From NCBI GenBank assembly GCA_019828545.1, contig JACVRA010000423.1, positions 1-64,000 of the forward strand: 64,000 nucleotides of DNA. The letters are read 5' to 3'. This DNA is from Paracamarosporium sp. OC-R06-R3. Taxonomy: Eukaryota > Ascomycota > Dothideomycetes > Pleosporales > Didymosphaeriaceae. The translations under genes were made by a program, and so were the position numbers. Under the pieces are notes generated by a model. The model had not been told where the DNA came from, searched no databases, and worked only from the letters and a program-made list of their open reading frames with translations. Below, one piece after another: positions 22,688 through 32,580 of the stretch. How positions within the stretch are numbered: the first letter of the stretch is position 1; every line of letters begins with the position of its first letter.

Positions 22688-23270
22688 TTGAAACGGAATG
22701 CAGTATCCCGCCGTATGAAGGACCTCAATTCGATGGCTAGGGAGACGCATCCGGTAACCTTGACCACTCCTGCCGGACTACGTTTACAGATACCGGGCGA
22801 TGTTGACTCGGTTAAATGGTGTCATCGAGACGTACTCGTCGGCAATAGTGGACTTGGTGAAGATGCGGTTATAGTGAAAGTGAAAGACACCGAATTGCGT
22901 ATGCAAGGTTATAGTGGTCTCCGGTATCCTTGATGGAGAGATCAAGTTTGGTACTTATGAGTGCGTCGGTGTCGCCTGCTCAGCGGGTCATCAGTATGGA
23001 CTCAAATTTGATCCTTTCATTTACATTCTATATTGCTCAACGCACCATAATCGCATCCGCATTCTAGTAAGTAGGGCGGCATTAATATCAGATGACATGA
23101 ATTTTGCCGCAGCCGCATCCTTGCCCACTGCACTATGGCTACCCTATCATTCCCAGATCGACCTAGTAAGACTGGAGGAAGGTGAGACTGTCCTGACGCA
23201 TGACGTTTGCTGCTGTGCTGGCCAGCTCAGAGTCTGTATAACAAGGAAAACTTTTTTTTTCAGACAGTAG
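22688..23270 (+). pseudogene. relic of a highly reducing polyketide synthase enoylreductase domain
   Basis: Two overlapping frames together follow the enoylreductase (ER) domain of fungal highly reducing polyketide synthases. The first gives LQIPGDVDSVKWCHRD and EDAVIVKVKDTELR, matching the ER start (peptide before the EVEVKV strand). The frame changes near 22910, then VVSGILDGEIKFGTYECVGV corresponds to the segment after FRDVM and the GxECxG motif. Next comes ISDDMNFAAAASLPTALW, the usual MSFEEAASLP region, then LVRLEEGETVLTHDVCCCAG, the nucleotide-binding strand, in which the normal HAAAGGVG glycines are lost. Coding support ends near 23250. No ketosynthase, acyltransferase or ketoreductase trace was found nearby. 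It is an isolated, dead fragment of a much larger gene. Confidence 0.62.
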
Positions 23271-23936
23271 ACGACACGACGTACAAGAGCACCTCTAACT
23301 TCCAATGTTAGTGTTGTTATGTACGGACATTACCACGGTTCCCCACAATATCTACTAGGTGATCACTGGGAGAATAATAGACGTAATTATTGGTACCGTA
23401 TCTCGAAGTTCAATATTCAATAACGTACAACGTCTACCTTCATCACTGGGGCACTCAATAGGGAAGACAATGCACATATAGTATAGCGAGCATGCACTTG
23501 CCCGATTAGGAGACGCAAGAAGCCTCTCAAGAAATGCTTGAGGCCCAGCCTTTGTTGATCGATCATCTGAGTGCTTGCCTCCAATGCCAAGCCAGAAATT
23601 TTATGTACAGCCACGCTAGCCTTACGCCTTGCCAGTGAGCTTGGGGCCATGCCAAGCCGTTACACTCCATTGTGGAACAGATTTGCAATGTCAGCCAATC
23701 CTGAAACAATGCATATATGTGTGTAAGCCCGTATCGCGCGACACATGCGGCGCAGTCACCTTCAAAGATGACGTCGTTTACGGATCTCTTTGCACATTTT
23801 CCTGCGCCCGCCAAACCATCGGATTTTTGATTTCGACTCAAGAAACTTCCGCTCAAACTTTACAGCTACAAGGCATACTTACAGTAGTTTGCATTCCAAT
23901 TGAGCTTCCTATCTTTTTTTTCGTTCCAACAATACC
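23271..23936. other. intergenic stretch upstream of the DUF7702 gene
   Basis: Short overlapping open frames only. A T-rich run precedes the start codon at 23937. No RNA or repeat was recognised. Confidence 0.5.
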
Positions 23937-24787
23937 ATGGGTAACGGGGACGGTCAATTTCACTATCGCGATGGCATCGCACTCGCTCAACTCGTACTCT
24001 TTTCTGTCTCTTTCTTCATTGGATCCTATTTCCGTTGGACGCATCGCATATGCTGGTTTACGCTCAGCGGATTTTCAGTCATACGATGCGTAGGTGCTGG
24101 GTGCATGCTCGGCACCATAAATCGTGACTCTAGTGGGCTCTGGGCGGGGGTATTTGTGTGTGAAAGCCTCGGAGTGTTGCTCCTGATATTTGCGTTGTTC
24201 GAAATGCTTGACAAAATGTAAGTTCACACAGTCGAGGAAATTGCGTATTTGGACACGAGACTCAGTGTAACGACAGCGACAAATCAGCGCATGTCGTCCA
24301 CAAACGGGTGTTCTGGATCCCGCAGTTATTGACGTGGATCGATATCGGTATTTCTATTGGTGGATTTATAACTGTTTCCAAAAAGGAACACAATCAACTG
24401 CTTCCGACGCCCTACTCGCGCGCTGGCATCGCCATACTCTTCTCAATCTATCTCTACACCGCGGGTGTATGGGCATACTTCTGGCTTCAGCGACGCCGAT
24501 ACGACACTGCAGACTATAGCCTGGCTATATGCGTGGGAGTAGCACTACCATCCCTCTTCGTTCGCGTTCTGTACAGTCTGATTTTTGTCATCACAGCAAA
24601 TATGACGTGGAACTCTGTAAAGGGTAGTCCAACTGCGTATCTGCTGATGACGATGATGCCGGAAGTAGTATTTGTGGGGGTTTGTTGTTTTGTGGTTCAA
24701 CGAACTGCACCGGGAGTTGGACAAGGGCAGAATGCGGAGTATCAAAGGCAAGGTGAAGGACAAAGGTGGTCCGAGATGCGAGGCTAA
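23937..24787 (+). CDS. DUF7702 integral membrane protein
   Basis: A fungal seven-helix membrane protein of 263 residues. Exons 23937-24217 and 24277-24787 join in frame across a 59-base intron whose acceptor I placed at GACAG (24276), because the later CAG breaks the frame. The N-terminus YRDGIALAQLVLFSVSFFIG is the family hallmark. It is followed by FSVIRCVGAGCMLGTINRD, LWAGVFVCESLGVLLLIFAL and, after the intron, FWIPQLLTWIDIGISIGGF. The late part ITANMTWNSVKGSPTAYLLM with a short hydrophilic tail is also typical. The function of DUF7702 proteins is not established to my knowledge. It stands intact between two decayed oxidoreductase relics. Confidence 0.82.
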
Positions 24788-25559
24788 GCATTGTTGCGTG
24801 AAAGTAAACCAGTCTCATGTGACAAACCATTTTTAGAAAGGCACATTGACTCTGAATGGGAGTAATCGGAGTGACTAGATGACCCTAAATTGGACCAAGG
24901 GAGATTTGTAACTGCAGATCGAGTAACAACTTCTGTCTGAATGAAAAACACAACGCATGAGTTTGGCTGAAAATACTGAGAATATTCTGTGAACATATGT
25001 CGGTCACTGGTCAAACTATTATCCTGGGGATGTGACCGTTCCAGCATCCGAAGAAGTCAACAGAGATCTGGCTTAGCGATGCTACTGCGACCGATTTTGG
25101 GCAAGGCGTTCAATGTATATTGCCGCTCTAGTATGTGATGTTGTATCCCGGGCAAAACTATCCTGGCTATACTTTGCGTCCTGTCGGAAAATTTCCTTCT
25201 CAACATTTGTAGTAATAACGCATGCCTTCCGAGCGAATTCGAATTGCATGGGACTTTCCAAATACTCCTCTTCCCAGTGCTCATCACGTTGATTTCCTGT
25301 ATATCTGTTAAAACCTAAAATCGCGTTCTCAAGCCCTACTTTACCAAAAGTTTAACGTGCTGTCGTTGCTAATAAGTAAATTTCCTTTTTTCTCCGAGGT
25401 GATATTTTAAGTTTCGCTATCGTATCTAATTATGTAATGATCAAATAGTAGTAGTGGGGAAAAAATACTATGGTGTGAAGATAGTGGGTCCATTTGTCGA
25501 AGCTGGTTGCCAGTAATGGTGTAAATGAAGTTTGAGTTCCTGATTTTTGCATTATTTCT
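24788..25559. other. intergenic stretch with unexplained open segment
   Basis: No gene is supported. A stop-free minus-strand run at 25082-25315 is listed separately. The remainder is AT-rich and featureless. Confidence 0.45.
25082..25315 (-). other. stop-free segment, possible gene relic
   Basis: On the minus strand about 77 codons read without a stop, including NQRDEHWEEEYLESP, FARKACVITTNVEKEIF and DTTSHTRAAIYIERLAQNRS. The composition looks protein-like, with varied charged residues and few rare runs, but there is only an internal ATG and no family was recognised. It lies in a zone of decayed genes, so a relic is the best guess. Chance openness cannot be excluded. Confidence 0.2.
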
Positions 25560-26112
25560 GACCTTAATCTATTGATCGATTTCTCGGGTGCTATTGTGGC
25601 CACGGGCAAAGACAATGCTACGGCAGGGCACATCAATGTACGCGACCGGGCCTATGGAGCATGCGACAGCGTGGAGGCTCTCTGAACCCAATTTGGCGCT
25701 TTTGCTGCGTTTATCTACATCGATGGGATGGTATTATGGCGGCTGAAATGCCGGCGATATGAGATTAGAGGTGGGCATGGGTATGCTATTGCAAATCGCA
25801 ACGCTCGTCATGGCCATCTTCCACTCGCTACAGCTACCCATGGAATCATCAAAGCATCCCGCGGAACAGTCCTTTGATCCTCTGCTTTATTCTGGTGCAA
25901 GCTCAACAGGGACCTTAGCAATACAGCTGCTGAAGCGCGTAGGTGCGTGCGTCATCACTATTTGCTCCAATAACTTCGTCCACTTATATGGTGTTGATAA
26001 ATGCTTTGGCTACCAATCGCTCAGATGCAGAAATGATATTAGAGCTTTTACAGATAGTCCGCTAGCATATGCTCTCCACTGCATCCTAGAAGATGGCACA
26101 ATGAAGCTTTAT
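25560..26112 (+). pseudogene. relic of a zinc-binding dehydrogenase / trans-acting enoylreductase
   Basis: Pieces in shifting frames follow a stand-alone medium-chain dehydrogenase of the trans-enoylreductase type. IDFSGAIVATGKD lies near 25575, RAYGACDSVE near 25650, and FGAFAAFIYIDG near 25700. The last piece opens at 25759 and reads HSLQLPMESS, then LLYSGASSTGTLAIQLLKRV. That corresponds to the nucleotide-binding motif, normally YGGSxxTGTLAIQLAK. VITICSNNFVHLYGVDKCFG and FTDSPLAYALHCILEDG complete the domain core. The last open frame ends at 26113-26115. At least two frame changes and an early stop make it non-functional. It differs from the polyketide-synthase ER fragment at 22.7 kb, so two separate reductase genes decayed in this zone. 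Confidence 0.6.
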
Positions 26113-26115
26113 TAG

Positions 26116-26476
26116 GCAAGTAGAAAACAATATTGAAGGGCCATCGCGTGCGACTATATTACCGGTGCACAACCCAATAGATAATATTACAAATAAATGG
26201 ATAGACCCAGTAATACTCAGTCATCTACCATATCACGACCATTAACCTTCGTATGTAGACCTGTACAACATCCATCCCCCGCTATTGGTCAACGTGTGAG
26301 ACACCCATTGTCATTACTCAGCGCGTATGCCAAAATCCTTGTTCGGAATCTCAATGGACATTGGCGGATTAGACGAAGGGGCGAACAACACAGCCTCATG
26401 TATGACGACCGATGAACATCCACTTCAGCCATTAAGTTCACCTGAGAAGTGATTCGGCGCACTCTAAACTACAACC
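26116..26476. other. intergenic stretch
   Basis: About 360 bases before the DUF8035-like gene, presumably with its promoter. No specific site was recognised. Confidence 0.5.
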
Positions 26477-27910
26477 ATGTGCCGTCTTGAGGAGCGTGTT
26501 TACGTTGGTTCCGATGGTCGCAAGCGCACCTCTCAAGACACGTTTCTCTGCGATCGGGCTCGACGTCGAGGCAAGCGCTGTTCCAATATCGAGAAGAGAA
26601 CGACAGAGATTGTAGAAAAGCCGCACCTAATAACGCGACGTGATTTGCCTGAAGCGTCAGCTCGATTGGTGCCTCCGCCGTCAACGGGATCACACGGGTT
26701 CGAGACTCCTACTAAGCCTGAGATCATCATACAGCTTGGAGGCTCCAAGCGCAACAAAGGGAAGAGGTATGCGACAACTTATAATCGCAAGTTTGCATTC
26801 GAAGAGGAGGGTGGATATGAGCCAGATTACGACACTCATTTGCCCTATCCCATCCGCACTGACCACCCAGACATGGCGGTTCCAGAAATTGGGGTACCTT
26901 CAGGGGAAGCAGCCTATCGTCGCATACCTCCTCGGGGACGCTACGCTTCGTCGACCGCTTCCTCAGTAGGGTCAGCCTTGTCCACTACGTCAAGCCAAGT
27001 GCCTTCGTTGAAAGATACTGATTCAGACTCTGAAGCAGAGTCACCCTTGGGTCGCCATGCTCCGGAATACCCTGGGACGATTATTCACAACCGAAGATTT
27101 ATACCCAGTTCCTCTTCCCATATCGCGAGTCGAGATGCCCGCCTCACAAGGCTTGATGAGGAGAGCAGCCAACAAGACGAGGAACAAGTTCGCCGCCTAA
27201 AGGAAGAGATTATTAATGCCGTGGAGCAATCGAATGACCGATATGAATACAGAAACAGACTTCGTGAAGCCCAGAAAATTGCGGAGGCTATGGAGCATTC
27301 TATGAAGAGGAAATCCGAGCACGGGAAAGCCCAGCCACCCACTCGAGGCTCCAGAAACAGTCGCCAACTTTTGACGACTGAGGTGGATATAGATGAAAGG
27401 AAGAGGCTGCAGTTACAGGAAAAGTCACAGATGTCACCAAAACAGGAGGCAACCCGTCCCGATAGTAGACGTGTCAGGTTCGATACTACCAATGCGCCTC
27501 CGTTACCTTATACGAAGTCACTTATGAATGTACGATCCTCAGAGTCTGAGTCTGATTCTGGTTCGAAAGCAAGCTTGGAACGCGATAGTCGTAGGAACGT
27601 TGTCCCCGGGATACCCAGGCCACCCACCTCTCAGGACATGAAAAACAAGAGAGAGAAGCTGCTCGAGATCCCAATATCACCTGGGCAGAGCAGCCGGATG
27701 AGCAAGGACATCCCAACAGGAGCCCGGTGGACAAAGATTGATCGTAGACTCGTGAATCCACAAGCTCTTGAAGAGGCAAAAGAGCGCTTCGAAGAACGGG
27801 TCGACTTTGTGATCGTTCTCCGGGTATTGGAAAAGCAAGAGATTCAGAAGCTAGCAGACCGTACAAAGGAAATCAGAGAAGCTAGAGGTAAAGCGTCTCC
27901 ACATTGTTAG
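26477..27910 (+). CDS. DUF8035-like hydrophilic protein
   Basis: An open frame of 477 residues. It begins MCRLEERVYVGSDGRKRTSQ with cysteine-containing RFLCDRARR-like sequence, the usual start of a class of fungal proteins. A long disordered, Ser/Arg/Glu-rich middle follows. A charged segment (about 230-290, RRLKEEIINAVEQSNDRYEY onward) could form a coiled coil. The C-terminal RWTKIDRRLVNPQALEEAKE followed by RVDFVIVLRVLEKQEIQKLA is what I know as the DUF8035 domain. Function unknown. A stop at 27908 ends this frame, but a plausible intron (27888-27934: donor GTAAAG, CTGAT branch, GTAG acceptor) would splice EIREARE onto EEYIAELRG in the next gene in frame, giving one protein of 1152 residues. 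Confidence 0.7.
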   Translation: MCRLEERVYVGSDGRKRTSQDTFLCDRARRRGKRCSNIEKRTTEIVEKPHLITRRDLPEASARLVPPPSTGSHGFETPTKPEIIIQLGGSKRNKGKRYATTYNRKFAFEEEGGYEPDYDTHLPYPIRTDHPDMAVPEIGVPSGEAAYRRIPPRGRYASSTASSVGSALSTTSSQVPSLKDTDSDSEAESPLGRHAPEYPGTIIHNRRFIPSSSSHIASRDARLTRLDEESSQQDEEQVRRLKEEIINAVEQSNDRYEYRNRLREAQKIAEAMEHSMKRKSEHGKAQPPTRGSRNSRQLLTTEVDIDERKRLQLQEKSQMSPKQEATRPDSRRVRFDTTNAPPLPYTKSLMNVRSSESESDSGSKASLERDSRRNVVPGIPRPPTSQDMKNKREKLLEIPISPGQSSRMSKDIPTGARWTKIDRRLVNPQALEEAKERFEERVDFVIVLRVLEKQEIQKLADRTKEIREARGKASPHC

Positions 27911-27924
27911 AATACACATGACTG

Positions 27925-30030
27925 ATGATCGTAGAAGAAGAATACATAGCAGAACTGCGGGGCGAGGAGCGATCTGCGCCTCCTATAGCTTCGGAAATGC
28001 TGAAAGGAGAGGGAGTCTCGCAATATAGACCTAGCGAGCAGCACAGTCCTGCAACAACTCTCGATCATGCCAATGATGAACTACTTGCGGCCCATGACAC
28101 CAATGCGCATGCCTCGCAGACAACCCAGACCCCCAACGTTGCCAACATGGACGCCCAGACCTTGCTTGGTCAACTATTGACACCAGAAGACGGCGCAGAT
28201 TCTAATCAAACTCCCATCGGACATACTCTAACGATGCCGCCGAAGGCCGGTCCTGGCCAAGAGTCATGGACAGAGCAGGCTTTGTGGCCTAAGTTTGTTG
28301 AAGAAGATACTGTCTCTGTCATTTCATCCTACGCTGATTCCGTGTTCTCTGTTGATTCGCTTGTGTCCGCAGGGACAGACTTTTCAAGAAACAGTGGTTA
28401 TACCGCGGATGAAATTACGACAGCCACCAAGAAGCTCATCGTCATATTCAGGGATGATGCTGTGCTAAAACCACTGTATCTGCATGCTCTTGCGGATCCC
28501 ACAATAGGGCCTGCAAAAGTGGAACGCAACCTCAGGAGGATGTTTAAACAATGTGCTCATGACCTCGAAAAAGAAGCAAAGGATCGACTGGAGTACCTGG
28601 GAGCTCGAGTCGTGTCATACCAGTCTAAGACACTCGCGAAAGCTATCGTATCTCAATTTGGTGGCAGTGATCCAACTGCGACACCCCAAGACCGAGCAAC
28701 TGAAAGTGAGGATAGTTCTGACGACGAACAGACACAGACGTTTGATGACACCGTGTTTGAAGACCTTGTTGTGTTGAGCAATTTCATCATGGAGAGCGAA
28801 GCGTTTCAGCAGCTTCGTGCAAGTATTGAGAGGTTTGCATCACCGAAACGACCCAGAGCTCCCACAGACAAGCGCATAATTAAAATTGGTGCGCCACTTA
28901 ACGACTCACTCACCCTTCCAGCCCCTCGTAGAGTGCAATTGAAGTGGCGATGTGTAAGTGATCAGTCATTTGTTTATATTTACCTTGCTAATTCCAAACA
29001 GCGATGCTCTAAGACCTTTGTCTGTGAAGTTTCCGAACTACGAGAAAGAGGCGTCGAAGATTTAGTGGACCGAATGCAACAGTCTATCAAATCGAAAGTC
29101 ACCGTAACCCCTATAAATTCCACAAATTCAAACGGAGCCACATATTTATTTCAGGGGCTGCAGTTACTAATTCAAAACACCCTAGTGAAGCTCACATCAA
29201 ACTTCAGAAAGCAAACAAATCAAGGATCTTTGCCACATCACAATAATACCCCTACAGTTTCAGTAGGGTCGTCACCAAACACCAATACCTCACAGCAACG
29301 AATGCTTTGCCTCCTAGCTTGTTTACGCAAAGGTCGCTTCCGGAAGGCGCTTTCTCAAGATCGTATAGAAAGTGTGAATTCTGATCGCGAACTATTCCTC
29401 TTTATGCGCGAGAGTTTCACTCATCATCGTGGTCGTATTAGGTACTTTCTGTCTCTAAGAGGAGTGAAAGATATCTTTTTCGTTAGACTTCGACTTCCTC
29501 TGAGTAAGTCTGCTTCTTTTATCTACGATCGTCATGTATACTTACCCAATCTAGACGGTAGCGTAGAAGTGCGACGCCGTACTGGAACGTGCGATTCTTC
29601 GTCCTGCACATGCATTCCCCCGATAGACCGGGTAGGACCACAGGCGGAATACCACTGCACCCCTGTACCAGCTGGCACATGCCCCCCGGTTGATCCAGAG
29701 TATATGGCTCATATGTTCAACTCACCTTCCTGTGCTAGCGAACACGACACGTGGATCTTAGATCAGCTTCCTAAACGTGCCTATGGAGAACTGCAGGGCA
29801 AGCCTCGTCATCCAGCTGACGGCTGGGGAATTTATTACCAAGAGAGTTGGGATAAAGAAGCCATAGCACTTCTTGTTATAGTAGTGTTTGTAATCGCGAG
29901 TTTGATTTTTGGGATTTTGTGGTCGCATTTCAAGATGGATGTTCAGGGTGCTTTTGGTGTGAGCGCTTACATGGTCACAGCCTGTGGTATATTTGTTTCG
30001 TTTATCGCTTTGAAAGCAGAAAAGCCCTGA
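27925..30030 (+). CDS. fungal-specific protein of unknown function with C-terminal membrane segments
   Basis: An open frame of 701 residues in a recurring fungal family of unknown function. The N-terminal part has DTVSVISSYADSVFSVDSL, then a helical IGPAKVERNLRRMFKQCAHD. A 48-base intron at 28954-29001 (GTAAGT to AACAG) contains no stop and is a multiple of three. Removing it restores LKWRCRCSKTFVC, which matches the family's Cys-x-Cys-x-Lys-Thr-Phe motif, so the true product is about 685 residues from this ATG. Later come FMRESFTHHRGRIRYFLSLR, CTCIPPIDRVGPQAEYHC, CPPVDPEYMAHMF and GWGIYYQESWDKE. Two hydrophobic segments end the protein. The start may be MDAQTLLGQLL near 28147, this ATG, or a splice from the preceding frame. 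Confidence 0.72.
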   Translation: MIVEEEYIAELRGEERSAPPIASEMLKGEGVSQYRPSEQHSPATTLDHANDELLAAHDTNAHASQTTQTPNVANMDAQTLLGQLLTPEDGADSNQTPIGHTLTMPPKAGPGQESWTEQALWPKFVEEDTVSVISSYADSVFSVDSLVSAGTDFSRNSGYTADEITTATKKLIVIFRDDAVLKPLYLHALADPTIGPAKVERNLRRMFKQCAHDLEKEAKDRLEYLGARVVSYQSKTLAKAIVSQFGGSDPTATPQDRATESEDSSDDEQTQTFDDTVFEDLVVLSNFIMESEAFQQLRASIERFASPKRPRAPTDKRIIKIGAPLNDSLTLPAPRRVQLKWRCVSDQSFVYIYLANSKQRCSKTFVCEVSELRERGVEDLVDRMQQSIKSKVTVTPINSTNSNGATYLFQGLQLLIQNTLVKLTSNFRKQTNQGSLPHHNNTPTVSVGSSPNTNTSQQRMLCLLACLRKGRFRKALSQDRIESVNSDRELFLFMRESFTHHRGRIRYFLSLRGVKDIFFVRLRLPLSKSASFIYDRHVYLPNLDGSVEVRRRTGTCDSSSCTCIPPIDRVGPQAEYHCTPVPAGTCPPVDPEYMAHMFNSPSCASEHDTWILDQLPKRAYGELQGKPRHPADGWGIYYQESWDKEAIALLVIVVFVIASLIFGILWSHFKMDVQGAFGVSAYMVTACGIFVSFIALKAEKP
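28954..29001 (+). other. 48-base stopless intron of length 3n
   Basis: GTAAGT donor and AACAG acceptor in the unknown-function gene. Retention would add 16 residues without a stop, so frame alone cannot reveal it. Family conservation on both sides does. Confidence 0.7.
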
Positions 30031-31062
30031 GTATTAGTTGTTCAAGAACTTGGTTTGCTCTTTCAAAATGACATTGAGGCGCTAAAAGGTTCTAGCTACA
30101 TCTCTGTCTTCTGATATAGTTCACTTGAGCCGGATCATAGATATAGATTTCGTGATGTTGAAATGAACTCCAATGTGTCTCGCAAGAAACCAGGGCAGAA
30201 TGCCGCGGTACATTGCACCGCTGAACAACTTCATTCAGCACTGGCGTTAGACCTCATTCAATCGCGTGTTTAATCGTCCGCTAAACTCTTTAATCGCACA
30301 TCATCAAGTACGGGCCACAAATGTAGCTTGTCGTTGTGGCTATTCGGCTCTTTCCACGTTCCGTCACTAAAGCCGCCTTTGTTTGTACCTAGAGTTACTC
30401 ACCAATCTTCCATCTTCACATCATTCGCTTGTAGCATTATCGCGACCCAGCTCGAATATTATTCTGGGACGCACTGCCGTTATGCTGACACTATTTACTT
30501 GCCAGGCGGTTCCACTACCGACATTTCCAGCACTTAGAACCGACCCTCTGCGGTCGGTCCTCGATACGACGGGCTAGTTTTAGCTAGATAGTAGGTGCGG
30601 TAGTGTAGGAGCGTTGCCGATGGATGTTTGCTGTGACATATTGAGGGAACCGACGCTAGAAACAAGTTAAAAGCCGTTTGTAGTGTTAAGGTTGATGAAA
30701 ACTATACCATTGAATAGCAGATATCTGCGCGTAAGGGATAGCGTCATCATTCAAAAGTATGGGTTCACACTGTGGCTAACCTTCTTTGTATTAGGTTAGT
30801 GGTGGGTACTGTTCGGCGTCTGTGGCTTATTCTAGTTCTCTCCAACTTGTACTGGTAGCTTCTTTAGCTGGATATAATAAATGGGTCCTGAGTCTTGGCT
30901 GCCTTTTTTAGATTAGAACATAACAATGAATACTATGGCTGCATTTCGCTGGGAGGCATGTCTATCTCCTAACACGATTTTTTTTACTCGCAAACTATAT
31001 CCCAGGTCACTTCCGCAAGACGAAAGCATGTTGGATCAGCTACATAACAAGTAACAGCGGTA
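30031..31062. other. intergenic stretch
   Basis: About 1 kb, AT-rich in parts, between two plus-strand genes. Short open frames at 30328-30577 have no support. Nothing else seen. Confidence 0.5.
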
Positions 31063-32334
31063 ATGGGGAAGCCGACAATTCATCTGCACGGCCCTGAATA
31101 TTACACTATTCCTTCCGTGCAGGCTGAAGACCCCTGCGATTCAAAGATTGTCGGACAATTACTGTATAGAAACGTACCTCAACGATCCAACATCCGAATA
31201 ACGCTCGCAAGAGTTGGGCGGATCAAACATGGCAAAGAGTCGGGACACGATGCAGCTTCGAAAGTTCTATTGGGCGAACTCGGATTTATTGCACCACAAA
31301 AGGATCAAAAGCGAAAAGAGTCTGTTTTCAAGTCTGCGGAACATATAGCAGAGTGCACGGTAGTTCCAGCCCCAGAATTGAAATCCGGCAGCTGCAACTT
31401 CCAATTGCCAGTTCCTTCGCACCTGCCTGCGACGGCCACGCTACCATACGTAGAGATATCATATATTGTCTTTGCAACATGCGACTTACCCAATAAGAGG
31501 TACTTGCATTCGAGCAGGAGTATACGCCTCGTTCGCGAGAACGCCGGACCTGTGTGTTTACGACCCCCTCGCACCATTCGTTTCTCTGAGCCACTTCTCG
31601 CTATCAGAGTGACTTTTGATACACCTGGCCTAGGACCAAAGCACATCAGCATCCCTACCACACTACGGCTCCGTGGACTCAGATTGCCAGGCACAAGTGC
31701 TATGCGCATCAATGAAACCCGCTGGTTACTCCCCCGTGAGATAAAATGGGAGCTTAAAGAGGTAGCCGTCCTCATTACAGGATATCCGGACGTGACTGGC
31801 CACGTACCCATGTCGACCGCGCAAAGATCACGCTATCAGCGGACACTCGCGACCGGCAAGGAGAAGATGAAACTCATGTACCCGTTCATAAGGTCTAGGA
31901 ACGCATGTGTGAGAATGCTCGAAGATGACGGCGGTGTGGAAATCCCGTTTAAAGTCACGGCGCCCAAGGATACAGAGCTAGATGGTGGCAGGCTGCTCTT
32001 CGTCGCAGGTGCACATGTTTGGCATACCGTGCTCGCTTCAGACACCGATCCTGGTAGACGGCTGCCGCAGCAAAGATTCGCGCTGTATCTTGAGTATAGG
32101 TTACACATCCAGTTGTGCGTTGGCGAAGATGTCATTGACAAAGTATCTGGTGACTTGGTGAATCGAGGAATGGACGAGATGGAATATACGTTGATATGTC
32201 CTCTGACTGCACAGCAAGAGTCGCAGCCAGCATCGGGGCAGGATACTGAGGGAGAGAGAAGTGACACGCCGTCACAGTGCATTCCGCCGTCTTACAATGA
32301 GCTGTACGATCAGCTACCTCCTAGCTATTCTTGA
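31063..32334 (+). CDS. alpha-arrestin-like protein with PPxY motifs
   Basis: A single-exon gene for 423 residues that looks like a fungal alpha-arrestin (ART) adaptor. Such proteins recruit a Rsp5/Nedd4-type ubiquitin ligase to plasma-membrane transporters and so drive their endocytosis. The N-lobe contains IVGQLLYRNVPQRSNIRITL and SCNFQLPVPSHLPATATLPY with VEISYIVFAT, the classic arrestin-N ending. The C-lobe runs from TIRFSEPLLAIRV onward, with HISIPTTLRLRGLRL and later ALYLEYRLHIQLCVG. The very C-terminus has two PPxY motifs, PPSYNELYDQLPPSY, which is where WW domains of the ligase bind. The nearby APC permease and other transporters are possible but unproven clients. No intron, signal peptide or membrane segment is needed. 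Confidence 0.8.
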   Translation: MGKPTIHLHGPEYYTIPSVQAEDPCDSKIVGQLLYRNVPQRSNIRITLARVGRIKHGKESGHDAASKVLLGELGFIAPQKDQKRKESVFKSAEHIAECTVVPAPELKSGSCNFQLPVPSHLPATATLPYVEISYIVFATCDLPNKRYLHSSRSIRLVRENAGPVCLRPPRTIRFSEPLLAIRVTFDTPGLGPKHISIPTTLRLRGLRLPGTSAMRINETRWLLPREIKWELKEVAVLITGYPDVTGHVPMSTAQRSRYQRTLATGKEKMKLMYPFIRSRNACVRMLEDDGGVEIPFKVTAPKDTELDGGRLLFVAGAHVWHTVLASDTDPGRRLPQQRFALYLEYRLHIQLCVGEDVIDKVSGDLVNRGMDEMEYTLICPLTAQQESQPASGQDTEGERSDTPSQCIPPSYNELYDQLPPSYS

Positions 32335-32580
32335 AAGGATTTGTGTAGCTGTCGAGATGACGTAGAGCTGGCTGAAAAGAGATGGGTTAATACACTCTCG
32401 ACTTACTGAAGCGTGAAAGAGAACCTTCTCAACCCATGTTGAGGTGTTTTCGCAAAAGGAACAGTACCTAATACTAGTAATTTCAGAGTTTAGGGGTCTA
32501 GAAAAGTTCTTAGGTCAAGAGAAGTATGAAGCAGGCTTTATTAGTAACAAAAGAAAAATGTACTATAGCACCAAGATAAC

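Noticed and set aside
27085..27492. 135-residue minus-strand frame
   Set aside because: Antisense of the Ser/Arg-rich middle of the DUF8035-like gene.
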